A stretch of DNA of 64,000 nt, taken from Microbacterium paraoxydans. GTDB lineage: Bacteria > Actinomycetota > Actinomycetes > Actinomycetales > Microbacteriaceae. Positions 7,268 through 15,203 of the stretch are shown one piece after another (the first letter of the stretch is position 1; each line of letters begins with the position of its first letter). The position numbers and the translations under genes are program-made. The DNA is taken from assembly GCF_019056515.1 (NCBI RefSeq), contig NZ_CP064873.1:124001-188000 (forward strand), given 5' to 3'. Below the pieces are notes generated by a model, which was not told the origin of the DNA, did not search any database, and saw nothing but the letters and a program-made list of their open reading frames with translations.

Positions 7268-8655
7268 ATGACGACCGAGACCGGGCGCACCGCGCCGTCC
7301 ACGCCCGCCCCGTCCCGCATCCTCGGCGGCGAGTACGTCTGGATCACGATCGGCGCGTGCGCCCTCGTGTTCCTCGGCGCCTTCGAATCGCTGGCGGTCA
7401 CCACGGTGATGCCGGCGGTCAGCGCCGACCTCGACGGCGAGCGGCTGTACGCGCTGGCCTTCGCCGGACCGCTCGCGACGAGCGTGATCGGCATGGTGGT
7501 CGCCGGCAACTGGTCCGATCGGCGGGGCCCCGTGGCGCCGCTATACGCGTCCGTCGCCCTGTTCACCGTGGGACTGCTCGTCGCGGGGCTCGCGCCGACC
7601 ATGGAGGTCCTCGTCGCGGGACGCTTCGCGCAGGGGCTCGGCAACGGCGGACTCATGGTGGCTCTCTACGTCGTGGTCGCCCGGGTGTACCCGACGTCCC
7701 TGCATCCGGCGATCTTCGCGGGGTTCGCCGCCGCGTGGGTCATCCCCTCGCTGATCGGTCCGACGATCGCGGGTGCGGTCACGGAGGTATGGAGCTGGCA
7801 CTGGGTCTTCCTCGGGGTCGTGGTGCTCGTCGTGCTCGCGCTGCTGATGGTCGTCCCGGCCCTCCGCGGCCTCGCGCGCAGCGGAGACGCCACCACGCCG
7901 TGGGCTCTCGGACGGCTGGGGTGGTCGGTGCTCGCCGCCTCCGCCGTGCTCGCCCTCGACCTCGTGGGCGAGGTCCCGGTCGCCGGGCCGTTCCTGTCGG
8001 CGGCCGCGGTGGTGATCGCGATCGCGGCGGTGCGCCCGCTCCTTCCGCGGGGCGCGCTCATCGCCCGCCGGGGCCTGCCGTCGGTGATCCTGGTGCGCGG
8101 TCTCGGGGCGGCGGCGTTCTTCGGGGCGCAGATCTACCTGCCGTACCTGCTCACCGATCGGTACCTGCTGTCGCCGACCCTCGCCGGGCTCGCGCTGACC
8201 GGGGGTGCGCTCGCCTGGTCGGCGGCGGCGACCGTCCAGGGGCGGATGGGCGAGCGCCTGTCGAGCGTGACCGCGGTGCGGGTGGGGACGGTCCTCGTGG
8301 TCATCGGGATCGCCTTGATCCTGGCGATCACGGTCACGCAGGCCACCCCGCTGCTCGCCGCCCTCGCCTGGGTCGTCGCGGGTGCGGGCATGGGGTTGAT
8401 GAGCCCGCGATCCAGTGCGCTCGTCCTCGCGATGTCCTCCCCGGCGGAGCAGGGGTTCAACAGCGGGGCGATGACCGTGGCCGACTCCTTCGGAAGCGCG
8501 CTCGCCCTCGCCGTCACGGGCTCGCTCTTCGTCACGCTCGGGCCATTGCCGGAGTGGATGCGTTCGCGGGAGTGTTCGCGCTCGCCGCGGTGATCGGTGC
8601 GGCGGCGGCCGTCCTCGCCCCGCGGACCAGGAGTGTGGAGCCCGCTGCGGAGTGA
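7268..8655 (+). CDS. MFS transporter, frameshifted near the 3' end
   Basis: A drug:H+ antiporter-like major facilitator with about 14 membrane helices. Motif A is degenerate (AGNWSDRRGP after helix 2). Frame one runs from ATG 7268 and, after GSLFVTLG, goes out of frame into a charged tail ending at 8593. In the next frame the natural continuation AIAGVDAFAGVFALAAVIGA, a last helix, runs on to a stop at 8655. Adding one G to the run at 8540-8542 restores one reading frame, so a single-base deletion (or a sequencing error) is indicated. The upstream SoxR-type operator suggests induction by redox-active compounds and an export role. Confidence 0.8.
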
Positions 8656-8656
8656 T

Positions 8657-8716
8657 TTGCGCGGGATGTGCGGGCGCCCCTACCCTGGTGAACGGTGTTC
8701 AGGTGAACACCGTTCA
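8657..8716 (+). promoter_or_regulatory. bioY promoter with two tandem BioQ-like operators
   Basis: A -35 ttgcgc (8657-8662) and a -10 taccct (8681-8686) are 18 bases apart. Directly downstream lie two perfect dyads of the form TGAAC-N3-GTTCA: tgaacggtgttca (8689-8701) and tgaacaccgttca (8704-8716), whose centres are 15 bases apart. This form matches the box I recall for BioQ, the TetR-type biotin regulator of actinobacteria. Occupancy would cover the transcription start and repress when biotin is sufficient. Confidence 0.7.
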
Positions 8717-8730
8717 GGAAGGGACACCCG

Positions 8731-9312
8731 ATGGCATCCACCCCCCGCGACACCTCCGCGACCCTCGGCCGCGTCGCTGTCTTCGCCGCGCTCATCATCG
8801 TGCTCGGCACGGTCGTCGTCCCGCTGCCCGGTGGGGTGCCCATCACCGGACAGACGCTCGCCGTCATGCTGGCCGGTCTCGTCCTCGGCCCCCGGGTCGC
8901 ACCGTGGTCGGTCGCCCTCGTCCTCGTGCTCGCGGCGGTCGGTCTTCCCGTCCTCGCGGGCGGACGCGGAGGTCTCGGGGTCTTCGTCGGCCCCACGGCC
9001 GGGTACCTGCTCGGCTGGATCGCGGGCGTCGTCGTCATCGGACTCCTGATGCGCACCGGCCGCCCGACCTGGTGGCGTACCGCGCTCGCGGCCCTCGTCG
9101 GCGGTGTGCTCGTCGTCTACGCCTTCGGCATCCCCGTCCAGGCCCTCGTCACCGGCGTTCCCCTCGACCTCACGGCCCTCTCGACCCTGGCCTTCCTCCC
9201 GGGCGACCTCATCAAGGTGACCGCGGCGACCCTCATCGTCGTGGCCCTCCGTCGCGCCTATCCCCGGGCCTTCGCCGACACGCGTCCCGCGCGCCCCGCC
9301 GTCGTCGCCTGA
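8731..9312 (+). CDS. bioY: Biotin transporter substrate-binding component BioY
   Basis: A 193-residue S-component of an energy-coupling-factor transporter, with six predicted membrane helices. It shows the BioY signature PLPGGVPITGQTLAVMLAG (biotin-binding loop and helix), GLPVLAGGRGGLGVFVGPTAGYL and FLPGDLIKVTAA near the C-terminus. It binds biotin in the membrane and either works alone or with ATPase/T components (BioM/BioN), which are not adjacent here. The start at ATG 8731 has GGAAGGGA upstream. Expression is probably controlled by the twin BioQ-like operators just upstream. The neighbours downstream are unrelated. Confidence 0.93.
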   Translation: MASTPRDTSATLGRVAVFAALIIVLGTVVVPLPGGVPITGQTLAVMLAGLVLGPRVAPWSVALVLVLAAVGLPVLAGGRGGLGVFVGPTAGYLLGWIAGVVVIGLLMRTGRPTWWRTALAALVGGVLVVYAFGIPVQALVTGVPLDLTALSTLAFLPGDLIKVTAATLIVVALRRAYPRAFADTRPARPAVVA

Positions 9313-9350
9313 CCCCAGTACGGTCCCGGACGGTCCCGTCGGCACCGTCC

Positions 9351-9386
9351 GTCCCGTCGACTCCGTCTGTCCCGTCGACTCCGTCG
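9351..9386. repeat. 18-base tandem repeat, two copies
   Basis: The unit gtcccgtcgactccgtct (9351-9368) is repeated with one change at 9369-9386, and partial copies flank it. It sits in the gene-free 595-base stretch between bioY and the flavoprotein gene. Function unknown. Confidence 0.7.
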
Positions 9387-9395
9387 GTCCTGTTG

Positions 9396-9475
9396 CGGAT
9401 GCACGACCAGGACACGGCTGCCGGCGGATCGCCCCGTCCCGGTCGTGCATCCGTCCCGAGGTCGTGCATCCGGAA
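9396..9475. repeat. Intergenic palindromic module, copy A
   Basis: The inverted arms cggatgcacgacc (9396-9408) and ggtcgtgcatccg (9441-9453) match perfectly over 13 bases and enclose an interior beginning aggacacggctgccggcg. A third arm, ggtcgtgcatccggaacgt, follows at about 9460. A close second copy begins at 9628 and a degenerate relative lies near 22264. Confidence 0.75.
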
Positions 9476-9485
9476 CGTCTGCCCG

Positions 9486-9555
9486 ACCCTTCTGACCCGA
9501 CCCTTCTGACCGGACCCTTCTGACCGGACCCTTCTGACCCGACCTCTCTGACGGG
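9486..9555. repeat. 14-base tandem repeat, about five copies
   Basis: Units of the form acccttctgaccsg start at 9486, 9500, 9514, 9528 and 9542 with no spacers. This is a simple tandem array, not a CRISPR. No gene overlaps it on either strand that looks real. Confidence 0.75.
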
Positions 9556-9627
9556 ACCCCGAAGAACGACTCGGCTGGGATCGAACCACCCCCGGGCTGG
9601 TCCGGGCAGTCCCGGTCGTTCAGGTTT

Positions 9628-9710
9628 CGGATGCACGACCGGGGCACGGCCGCCGGCGGATCGTCCCATCCGAGTCGTGCGGCCGTCTCCAGGTCGTGCA
9701 TCCGGAGCGT
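9628..9710. repeat. Intergenic palindromic module, copy B
   Basis: A second copy of the module at 9396: cggatgcacgacc (9628-9640) and ggtcgtgcatccg (9692-9704), with an interior closely matching copy A (gccggcggatcg is common to both). Further partial arms occur at 9751-9780. Two diverged copies within 300 bases suggest duplication of a small dispersed element. Confidence 0.7.
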
Positions 9711-9907
9711 CGGAATCAGGAACGTCGGAATCGGAAACGTCGGCGGAAGGAACGTCGTGCATCCAGGTCGTGCACCCGGAACATCGGAACCGGGAACCGA
9801 ACGGGAAGGACGGGCATATCGGCGGACGGGAACAACTCACCCGTGACTCGACGTTCCTCATGAGCGAGACTGGGCCACGGACCGCCGCGGCCACGAGAGG
9901 GGCGAGC

Positions 9908-11344
9908 ATGACTGCTGCCGACAAGACCGACGAATACGACCTCATCGTGCTGGGCGGTGGTCCGGTCGGGGAGAACGTGGCGGACCGTGCCGTGCAGGGC
10001 GGTCTCACAGCGATCATCGTGGAGAGCGAGCTCGTCGGCGGGGAGTGCTCGTACTGGGCGTGCATGCCGTCGAAGGCGCTGCTCCGCTCGGCCCAGGCGC
10101 TCCGTGCCGCGCAGCACGTCGCCGGCGCCGCGCAGGCCGTGACCGGATCCCTCGACGTGCGCGCGGTGTTCGAGCGTCGCGACTCCTTCACGAGCAACTG
10201 GTCCGACGACGGGCAGGTGAAGTGGCTGGAGTCCGCCCACATCGACCTCGCCCGGGGGCACGGCCGGCTGACCGGCGAGCGCGAGGTGACGGTGACCGAC
10301 CAGGACGGCGGCACCCGGGTGCTGCGCGCGCGCCACACGGTCGCCATCAGCACCGGTTCGGATGCGGTCATCCCGCCGATCGAGGGTCTGCGGGAGGCCT
10401 CGCCCTGGACGAGCCGCGAGGCGACCAGCGCCGAGGAGCTGCCCGACAGTCTCGCGGTCATCGGCGGCGGCGTGGTCGCGGTCGAGATGGCCACCGCGTA
10501 CGCCGCGCTCGGCTCGTCGGTGACGCTGCTGGCGCGCAGCGGGCTGCTGGGCGGGATGGAGCCCTTCGCCGGAGAGCGGGTGGCCGACGGCCTGCGTGAG
10601 CTCGGCGTCGACGTCCGCACCGACACAGGTACGACGGCGGTGCACCGCGACGGTGAGCGGGTCACGATCACCCTCGACAACGGCGAGACGGTGACCGCGG
10701 CGGAGGTGCTCGTCGCGACCGGACGCTCTCCCCGCAGCGCCGACATCGGGCTCGAGGCGGTCGGGCTCGAGCCGGGCCGCTGGATCGAGACGGACGACAC
10801 CCTCCGCGTCCCCGGGCATGACTGGCTCTACGCCGTCGGCGACGTCAACGGCCGCGTGCTGCTGACCCACCAGGGCAAGTACCAGGCGCGCGCCGCGGGC
10901 GACGTCATCGTCGCGCGGGCGAAGGGCGACGCGGTGGACGACGCACCCTGGGGCCGTCACGTCGCCACGGCCGACCACGCCGCGGTGCCCCAGGTCACCT
11001 TCTCGATCCCGGAGGTCGGGTCCGTCGGGCTCACCGAGGCGGCGGCGAAGGACGCCGGCACCGCCGTCCGCGTCGTCGACTACGACCTCGGGTGGGTGGC
11101 GGGCGCGAGCCTGTACGAGGACGGCTTCGCCGGGCAGGCGCGCCTGGTCGTCGACTCCGACCGCGACGTCGTGATCGGTGCGACGTTCGTCGGCCCCGAG
11201 GTCGCCGAGCTCGTGCAGGCCGCGACCATCGCGATCGTCGGCGAGGTCCCGATCGCCCGACTCTGGCACGCCGTGCCCTCCTACCCCACGATCAGCGAGA
11301 TCTGGCTGCGGCTGCTGGAGGGCTACGGCCGCGACTCGGCCTGA
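9908..11344 (+). CDS. Pyridine nucleotide-disulfide oxidoreductase, atypical class I
   Basis: A 478-residue flavoprotein of the lipoamide dehydrogenase/mercuric reductase group. FAD is bound at GGGPVG (16-21), the redox pair is Cys47/Cys52 (ECSYWAC) and NAD(P) binds at VIGGGVVAVEMA. The second FAD motif is LYAVGDVNG. The C-terminal dimer motif reads SYPTISE where true class I enzymes have HPT-x-x-E: the catalytic base is replaced by Tyr459, with Glu464 kept. It is therefore unlikely to act as an ordinary lipoamide dehydrogenase, and the substrate is unknown. ATG 9908 is preferred because GAGGGG precedes it; ATG 9860 in the same frame lacks a ribosome site. Upstream lies the repeat-rich region. 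Confidence 0.85.
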   Translation: MTAADKTDEYDLIVLGGGPVGENVADRAVQGGLTAIIVESELVGGECSYWACMPSKALLRSAQALRAAQHVAGAAQAVTGSLDVRAVFERRDSFTSNWSDDGQVKWLESAHIDLARGHGRLTGEREVTVTDQDGGTRVLRARHTVAISTGSDAVIPPIEGLREASPWTSREATSAEELPDSLAVIGGGVVAVEMATAYAALGSSVTLLARSGLLGGMEPFAGERVADGLRELGVDVRTDTGTTAVHRDGERVTITLDNGETVTAAEVLVATGRSPRSADIGLEAVGLEPGRWIETDDTLRVPGHDWLYAVGDVNGRVLLTHQGKYQARAAGDVIVARAKGDAVDDAPWGRHVATADHAAVPQVTFSIPEVGSVGLTEAAAKDAGTAVRVVDYDLGWVAGASLYEDGFAGQARLVVDSDRDVVIGATFVGPEVAELVQAATIAIVGEVPIARLWHAVPSYPTISEIWLRLLEGYGRDSA

Positions 11345-11479
11345 TCCGGGCAATCCGATCCCGGTCGCGTGACGAACAGAACGCGCATTGTGTCCCAGAT
11401 TGACGACCACGCGCGCAACCCCGTGCCGGATGTCGCACCCGTCTTATACGCTCGAACCCACATCCGAGGAGGCAGGACC

Positions 11480-11782
11480 ATGAAGGCTGTACTCGCAGGA
11501 AACGTCATCGCCGAGGCCGACCAGGACGACCTCATCCGCATCGAGGGGAACTGGTACTTCCCGCCGGCAGCCGTCGCGCCGGACGTCCTCGTCGAGAGCC
11601 CCACGCCGTACACCTGTCCGTGGAAGGGCGAGTGCCAGTACTACTCCGTCCAGGTCGACGGAGAGCTGCACAAGGATCTCGCGTGGTCGTACCCGCACCC
11701 GTACCCGTCGGCGTTCGACCGGGTCGGCAAGGACTTCTCCGGCTACGTCGCCTTCGCCCCGGGCGTCGAGGTCTCGGTCTAG
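11480..11782 (+). CDS. DUF427 domain protein
   Basis: A 100-residue protein made up almost entirely of a DUF427 domain: KAVLAGNVIAEADQDDLIRI, GNWYFPPAAV, the conserved TPYTCPWKGECQYYSV and WSYPHPYP. The family is widespread in actinobacteria and has no agreed function. The start at ATG 11480 follows a strong GAGGAGGCAGG. A -10-like tatacg precedes it by about 35 bases. It sits 52 bases before the osmoprotectant transporter operon but has no evident link to it. Confidence 0.85.
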   Translation: MKAVLAGNVIAEADQDDLIRIEGNWYFPPAAVAPDVLVESPTPYTCPWKGECQYYSVQVDGELHKDLAWSYPHPYPSAFDRVGKDFSGYVAFAPGVEVSV

Positions 11783-11834
11783 TCCCACACGACCCACGAC
11801 CGCACGTCCGCACGACCGTCGGAGAGACACCCTC

Positions 11835-12695
11835 ATGATCGAGTTCCGCAACGTCACGAAGCGCTTCCCCGACGGAACGCTCGCCGTAGACGACTTCAGC
11901 CTCGTGCTGCCCTCCCGCAAGACCACCGTGTTCGTCGGCTCGTCCGGCTGCGGCAAGACCACCCTGCTGCGGATGATCAACCGCATGGTGGAGCCGACGT
12001 CGGGAGAGGTCGAGATCGACGGGGAGAGCGTGCTCTCGGGCGACCCGGTCGCCCTGCGCCGGCGCATCGGCTATGTGATGCAGAACTCCGGGCTCATGCC
12101 GCACTTCACCGTCATCGACAACGTGGCCACCGTGCTGCGGCTGAACGGAGTGAAGCGCGCGCAGGCGCACGAGCGTGCTCGCGAGCTGCTCACGACCGTC
12201 GGCCTCGACCAGGCGCTCGCCGACCGGTACCCGAGTCAGTTGTCGGGTGGTCAGCAGCAGCGTGTCGGGGTGGCCCGCGGGCTCGCCGCCGATCCGAATA
12301 TCCTCCTCATGGACGAGCCGTTCGGTGCGGTCGACCCCATCGTCCGCGCCGACCTCCAGCAGGAGACCCTGCGGCTGCAGCACGAGCTCGACAAGACTGT
12401 CGTGTTCGTCACGCACGACATCGACGAGGCCTTCCTCCTCGGCGACCAGGTCGTCATCCTCGACAAGGGCGCCCGGATCGTGCAGGTCGGCAGCCCCAGC
12501 GAGATCATCGAGAACCCGGCCGACGACTTCGTCTCCTCCTTCATCGGGGCCGACCGAGGCCGCCGCGCGCTGCACCTCAAGCAGACCCCTCGGGGGACCG
12601 TGGTCGTCGACTCCGAGGGCCGCACGCAGGGGGCGATCGTCGATGCGCCGGAGGGCGTGGTCGACGGAGCCGACACGGTGAAGGCGGCCCCGTGA
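11835..12695 (+). CDS. Osmoprotectant (OpuC/glycine betaine-type) ABC transporter ATPase
   Basis: A 286-residue ATP-binding subunit with Walker A GSSGCGKTT, Q-loop VMQNSG, signature LSGGQQQRVG, Walker B ILLMDEPFGAVD and switch His in FVTHDIDEAF. The FLLGDQVVIL...QVGSPSEIIENPADDFV tail is characteristic of the OpuCA/ProV/OsmV group. The C-terminus is short, without a clear CBS pair, unlike the second system at 43810. It is the first gene of a four-gene operon (ATPase, two permeases, binding protein) and its stop overlaps the next start (GTGA). It should power import of betaine, choline or related solutes under osmotic stress. Confidence 0.9.
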   Translation: MIEFRNVTKRFPDGTLAVDDFSLVLPSRKTTVFVGSSGCGKTTLLRMINRMVEPTSGEVEIDGESVLSGDPVALRRRIGYVMQNSGLMPHFTVIDNVATVLRLNGVKRAQAHERARELLTTVGLDQALADRYPSQLSGGQQQRVGVARGLAADPNILLMDEPFGAVDPIVRADLQQETLRLQHELDKTVVFVTHDIDEAFLLGDQVVILDKGARIVQVGSPSEIIENPADDFVSSFIGADRGRRALHLKQTPRGTVVVDSEGRTQGAIVDAPEGVVDGADTVKAAP

Positions 12696-13375
12696 ACTGG
12701 GTCGGCGACAACCTCGGGCTGATCCTCGAGCTCACCGCGGTGCACCTGCAGCAGAGCGCGATCGCGATCGTGCTCGGTTTCGTGCTGGCGCTCCCGCTGG
12801 GGTGGGTGGCCTGGCGCTATCAGCTCGTGAAGGGTCCGGTCATCGTCCTCACCGGGCTGCTCTACACGATCCCCTCTCTCGCCCTCCTCATCCTGCTGCC
12901 GTCGGTGGCGGGCTACCCGGCGCGCAGCCCGGCCAACCTCGTCATCGGCCTGACGATCTACGCGATCGCGATCCTCGTCCGCGCGGTGTCCGACGGCCTG
13001 GACTCGGTCGACCCCGCGATCCGACAGTCGGCGGTCGCGATGGGCTACGGCGGGTTCCGCCGCTTCTGGACGGTCGACTTCCCGCTCGCCGGGCCGGTCA
13101 TCCTCGCGGGCCTTCGAGTGGCGGCGGTGAGCACCATCTCGCTCGCGACGGTCGGCATCCTCGTCGGCGTCACGAACCTCGGCTACCTGTTCACGAACGG
13201 CCTCCAGCGCCGCATCCTCGCCGAGGTCTTCACCGGCATCGTCGCCGTCGTCGTCATCGCCCTGGTCATCGACCTCCTGCTGGTCCTCCTCGGGCGGGCT
13301 CTCATGCCGTGGACGCGGGCGGCGGCCACCCCTGCCGCTGCGCGGCGGACGATCACGTTGAGGACGGCCGCATGA
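12692..13375 (+). CDS. Osmoprotectant ABC transporter permease (OpuCB-like)
   Basis: A 227-residue permease with about five helices starting at GTG 12692, overlapping the ATPase stop by four bases. It has the BPD_transp_1 fold with the EAA-type coupling loop SAVAMGYGGFRRFWTVDFPLAGP. The segment PSLALLILLP is typical of OpuCB/OsmW/YehW permeases. It pairs with the next permease gene, overlapping it through ATGA, to form the membrane channel. Confidence 0.88.
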   Translation: MNWVGDNLGLILELTAVHLQQSAIAIVLGFVLALPLGWVAWRYQLVKGPVIVLTGLLYTIPSLALLILLPSVAGYPARSPANLVIGLTIYAIAILVRAVSDGLDSVDPAIRQSAVAMGYGGFRRFWTVDFPLAGPVILAGLRVAAVSTISLATVGILVGVTNLGYLFTNGLQRRILAEVFTGIVAVVVIALVIDLLLVLLGRALMPWTRAAATPAAARRTITLRTAA

Positions 13376-14091
13376 ACGTGTTCACCGAGGCCTTCGCCTG
13401 GCTGTTCTCTCCCGACCGCTGGGTCGGGACGTACTCGCTCCCCGTCCTGTTCGGCCAGCACGTCTTCTACACGGTGGTCTCCGTGCTGATCGCCGCGGTG
13501 ATCGCCGTACCGCTCGGCTGGCTCATCGGGCACACCGGGAAGGGGCGGGAGATCGCGGTCGCCGTCTCCGGAGCGGCCCGCGCGATCCCGTCCTTCGGCC
13601 TCATGGTGCTGCTGGTGCTCCTGCTCGGGGTGCTGCGCACGCCCCTCGCGGCGATCATCACCTTCGTCGTCCTGGCGATCCCGTCCCTGCTGGCCGGCGC
13701 CTACACGGGCCTGGAGGCGGTCGATCGCCGCACCATCGACGCGGCGCGGGCGATGGGGATGACCGGCTGGCAGGTGTTCTGGAAGGTCGAGGTGCCGCTC
13801 GGCATGCCGCTGCTGGTCGGCGGCCTCCGCTCGGCCCTGCTGCAGGTCATCGCCACGGTGACGATCGCGGCCTACGTGAACCTCGGCGGCCTCGGCTGGC
13901 CGATCATCCAGGGCATCCCGCTCCGCCGCTTCGACCAGGTGCTCGGCGGCGCGATCCTCGTCGCGGTGCTCGCGCTCCTCGTCGACCTCCTGCTCGCGCT
14001 CGCCCAGCACGCCGCGGTGCCCCGCGGTGTGCGCACCCGTCCGCAACGCCGCCGCGCTCGGGCGACCGCCCCCGCGGCCGCACCCGCCTGA
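13372..14091 (+). CDS. Osmoprotectant ABC transporter permease (OpuCD-like)
   Basis: The second permease of the system, 239 residues, starts at ATG 13372 overlapping the first permease by four bases. It has five or six helices, a coupling loop DAARAMGMTGWQVFWKVEVPL and the ARAIPSFGLMVLLVLLLGV helix. A basic, alanine-rich cytoplasmic tail of about 30 residues ends the protein. Having two distinct permeases is normal for OpuC-type importers, unlike the ProU type that uses a homodimer. Confidence 0.88.
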   Translation: MNVFTEAFAWLFSPDRWVGTYSLPVLFGQHVFYTVVSVLIAAVIAVPLGWLIGHTGKGREIAVAVSGAARAIPSFGLMVLLVLLLGVLRTPLAAIITFVVLAIPSLLAGAYTGLEAVDRRTIDAARAMGMTGWQVFWKVEVPLGMPLLVGGLRSALLQVIATVTIAAYVNLGGLGWPIIQGIPLRRFDQVLGGAILVAVLALLVDLLLALAQHAAVPRGVRTRPQRRRARATAPAAAPA

Positions 14092-14125
14092 ACCACAGCA
14101 TCGTCCCCCAGAGAAGAGGAAGTCC

Positions 14126-15046
14126 ATGTTCACTGCACGAAAGTCCCGCCTCGCCCTTGCCGGCGGCGTCGCGCTCGCCGCCGCCCTCGCCCTCTCCGGC
14201 TGCGCCAACAGCAACCCGCTGGACGCGCCCACCGACGACGCCGGCGACGGTGGCGGCAGCGACACCATCGTCATCGGTTCGCAGGCCTACTACTCGAACG
14301 AGATCATCGCCGAGATCTACGCGCAGGCGCTCGAGGCCGCCGACTTCGACGTCGACCGTCAGTTCAGCATCGGCCAGCGCGACGCCTACATGCCGGACGT
14401 CGAGTCCGGGGCGATCGACCTCTTCCCGGAGTACACGGGCAACCTGCTCGAGTACCTGGACAAGGATGCGACCGCCACGAGCCCGGACGACGTCTACGCG
14501 GCCCTGAAGGACGCGCTCCCGGACGGCCTCACCGCGCTCGACTACGCCGAAGCCTCCGACCAGGACACCTACACGGTGCTCAAGAGCTTCGCCGAGGAGA
14601 ACGACCTCACCTCGATCGCCGACCTCGCGGACGTCACCACCCCGGTCACGATCGGCGCGGCTCCGGAGTTCGAGCAGCGTCCGTACGGTCCCGCCGCGGC
14701 CAAGGAGGTCTACGGCGTCGACCTGGCGTTCTCGGCCACCGGTCCCACGACGCTGGAGTCGCTGCTCGCCGGCGAGATCCAGGTCGCGGACATCTACTCG
14801 GCCGACCCGGCCTTCCAGACCGAGGACATCGTGGCGCTGGAAGACCCGGAGAACATCATCCTGGCCTCGAACGTCGTCCCCATCGCGTCCAGCGACGTGG
14901 CCGACGAGATCGCCGACGTCATCAACGGCATCAGCGCCAAGCTGACCGCCGAGGAGCTCGTCGCCCTCAACGTGCAGAGCACGGTCGACCAGAAGTCGGC
15001 GGAGGACATCGCGAAGCAGTGGCTCACGGACAACGACCTCATCTGA
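14126..15046 (+). CDS. Osmoprotectant-binding lipoprotein (OpuCC/OsmF-like)
   Basis: A 306-residue lipoprotein. The signal peptide (ARKSRLALAGGVALAAALA) ends in the lipobox LSGC, so Cys about residue 26 is the lipidated residue. The mature part is an OpuAC-type substrate-binding fold: TIVIGSQAYYSNEIIAEIYA, the acidic DLFPEYTGNLLEYL conserved in the choline/betaine binders, and ADIYSADPAF. The start at ATG 14126 follows AGAAGAGGAAG. It ends the operon, followed 12 bases later by a strong terminator. Confidence 0.9.
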   Translation: MFTARKSRLALAGGVALAAALALSGCANSNPLDAPTDDAGDGGGSDTIVIGSQAYYSNEIIAEIYAQALEAADFDVDRQFSIGQRDAYMPDVESGAIDLFPEYTGNLLEYLDKDATATSPDDVYAALKDALPDGLTALDYAEASDQDTYTVLKSFAEENDLTSIADLADVTTPVTIGAAPEFEQRPYGPAAAKEVYGVDLAFSATGPTTLESLLAGEIQVADIYSADPAFQTEDIVALEDPENIILASNVVPIASSDVADEIADVINGISAKLTAEELVALNVQSTVDQKSAEDIAKQWLTDNDLI

Positions 15047-15058
15047 GTCGTCTCCCCG

Positions 15059-15092
15059 CGAAGCGCCCGGCCCTCAGGGGTCGGGCGCTTCG
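15059..15092 (+). terminator. Terminator of the osmoprotectant operon
   Basis: The perfect 11-base arms cgaagcgcccg (15059-15069) and cgggcgcttcg (15082-15092) enclose a 12-base loop directly after the binding-protein stop. The following bases (tcgttctc) are only weakly T-rich, as is usual in high-GC actinobacteria. Confidence 0.75.
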
Positions 15093-15109
15093 TCGTTCTC
15101 GACCGCCGC

Positions 15110-15196
15110 GTGCACAGCTTCGGAGATCTCGCCCGACACGCCGCGGAGGACCCTGGGCTCACGGCGTGTCGCCTCGGATCTCCGAAGTTGTGCAGG
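15110..15196. repeat. Dispersed 87-base palindrome, copy 1
   Basis: The outer arms tgcacagcttcggagatc and gatctccgaagttgtgca differ at one position, which would be a G-U pair. The inner arms cgacacgccg and cggcgtgtcg are perfect. The same layout and near-identical arms occur at 42240-42326, about 27 kb away. The element lies between the operon terminator and the end of the minus-strand permease gene. Confidence 0.8.
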
Positions 15197-15203
15197 GGTG
15201 GGG

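Noticed and set aside
8540..8593. Programmed frameshift in the MFS gene
   Set aside because: No slippery heptamer or downstream pseudoknot is evident, and the frame is restored by simply adding one G, so mutation or sequencing error is more likely.
9486..9555. Possible CRISPR array
   Set aside because: The 14-base units are directly adjacent with no unique spacers, and no cas gene is present. It is a simple tandem repeat.
9716..11410. Minus-strand open frame over the flavoprotein gene
   Set aside because: It mirrors the real gene's codons, is rich in Arg/Gly/Val with no motif and lacks a ribosome site.
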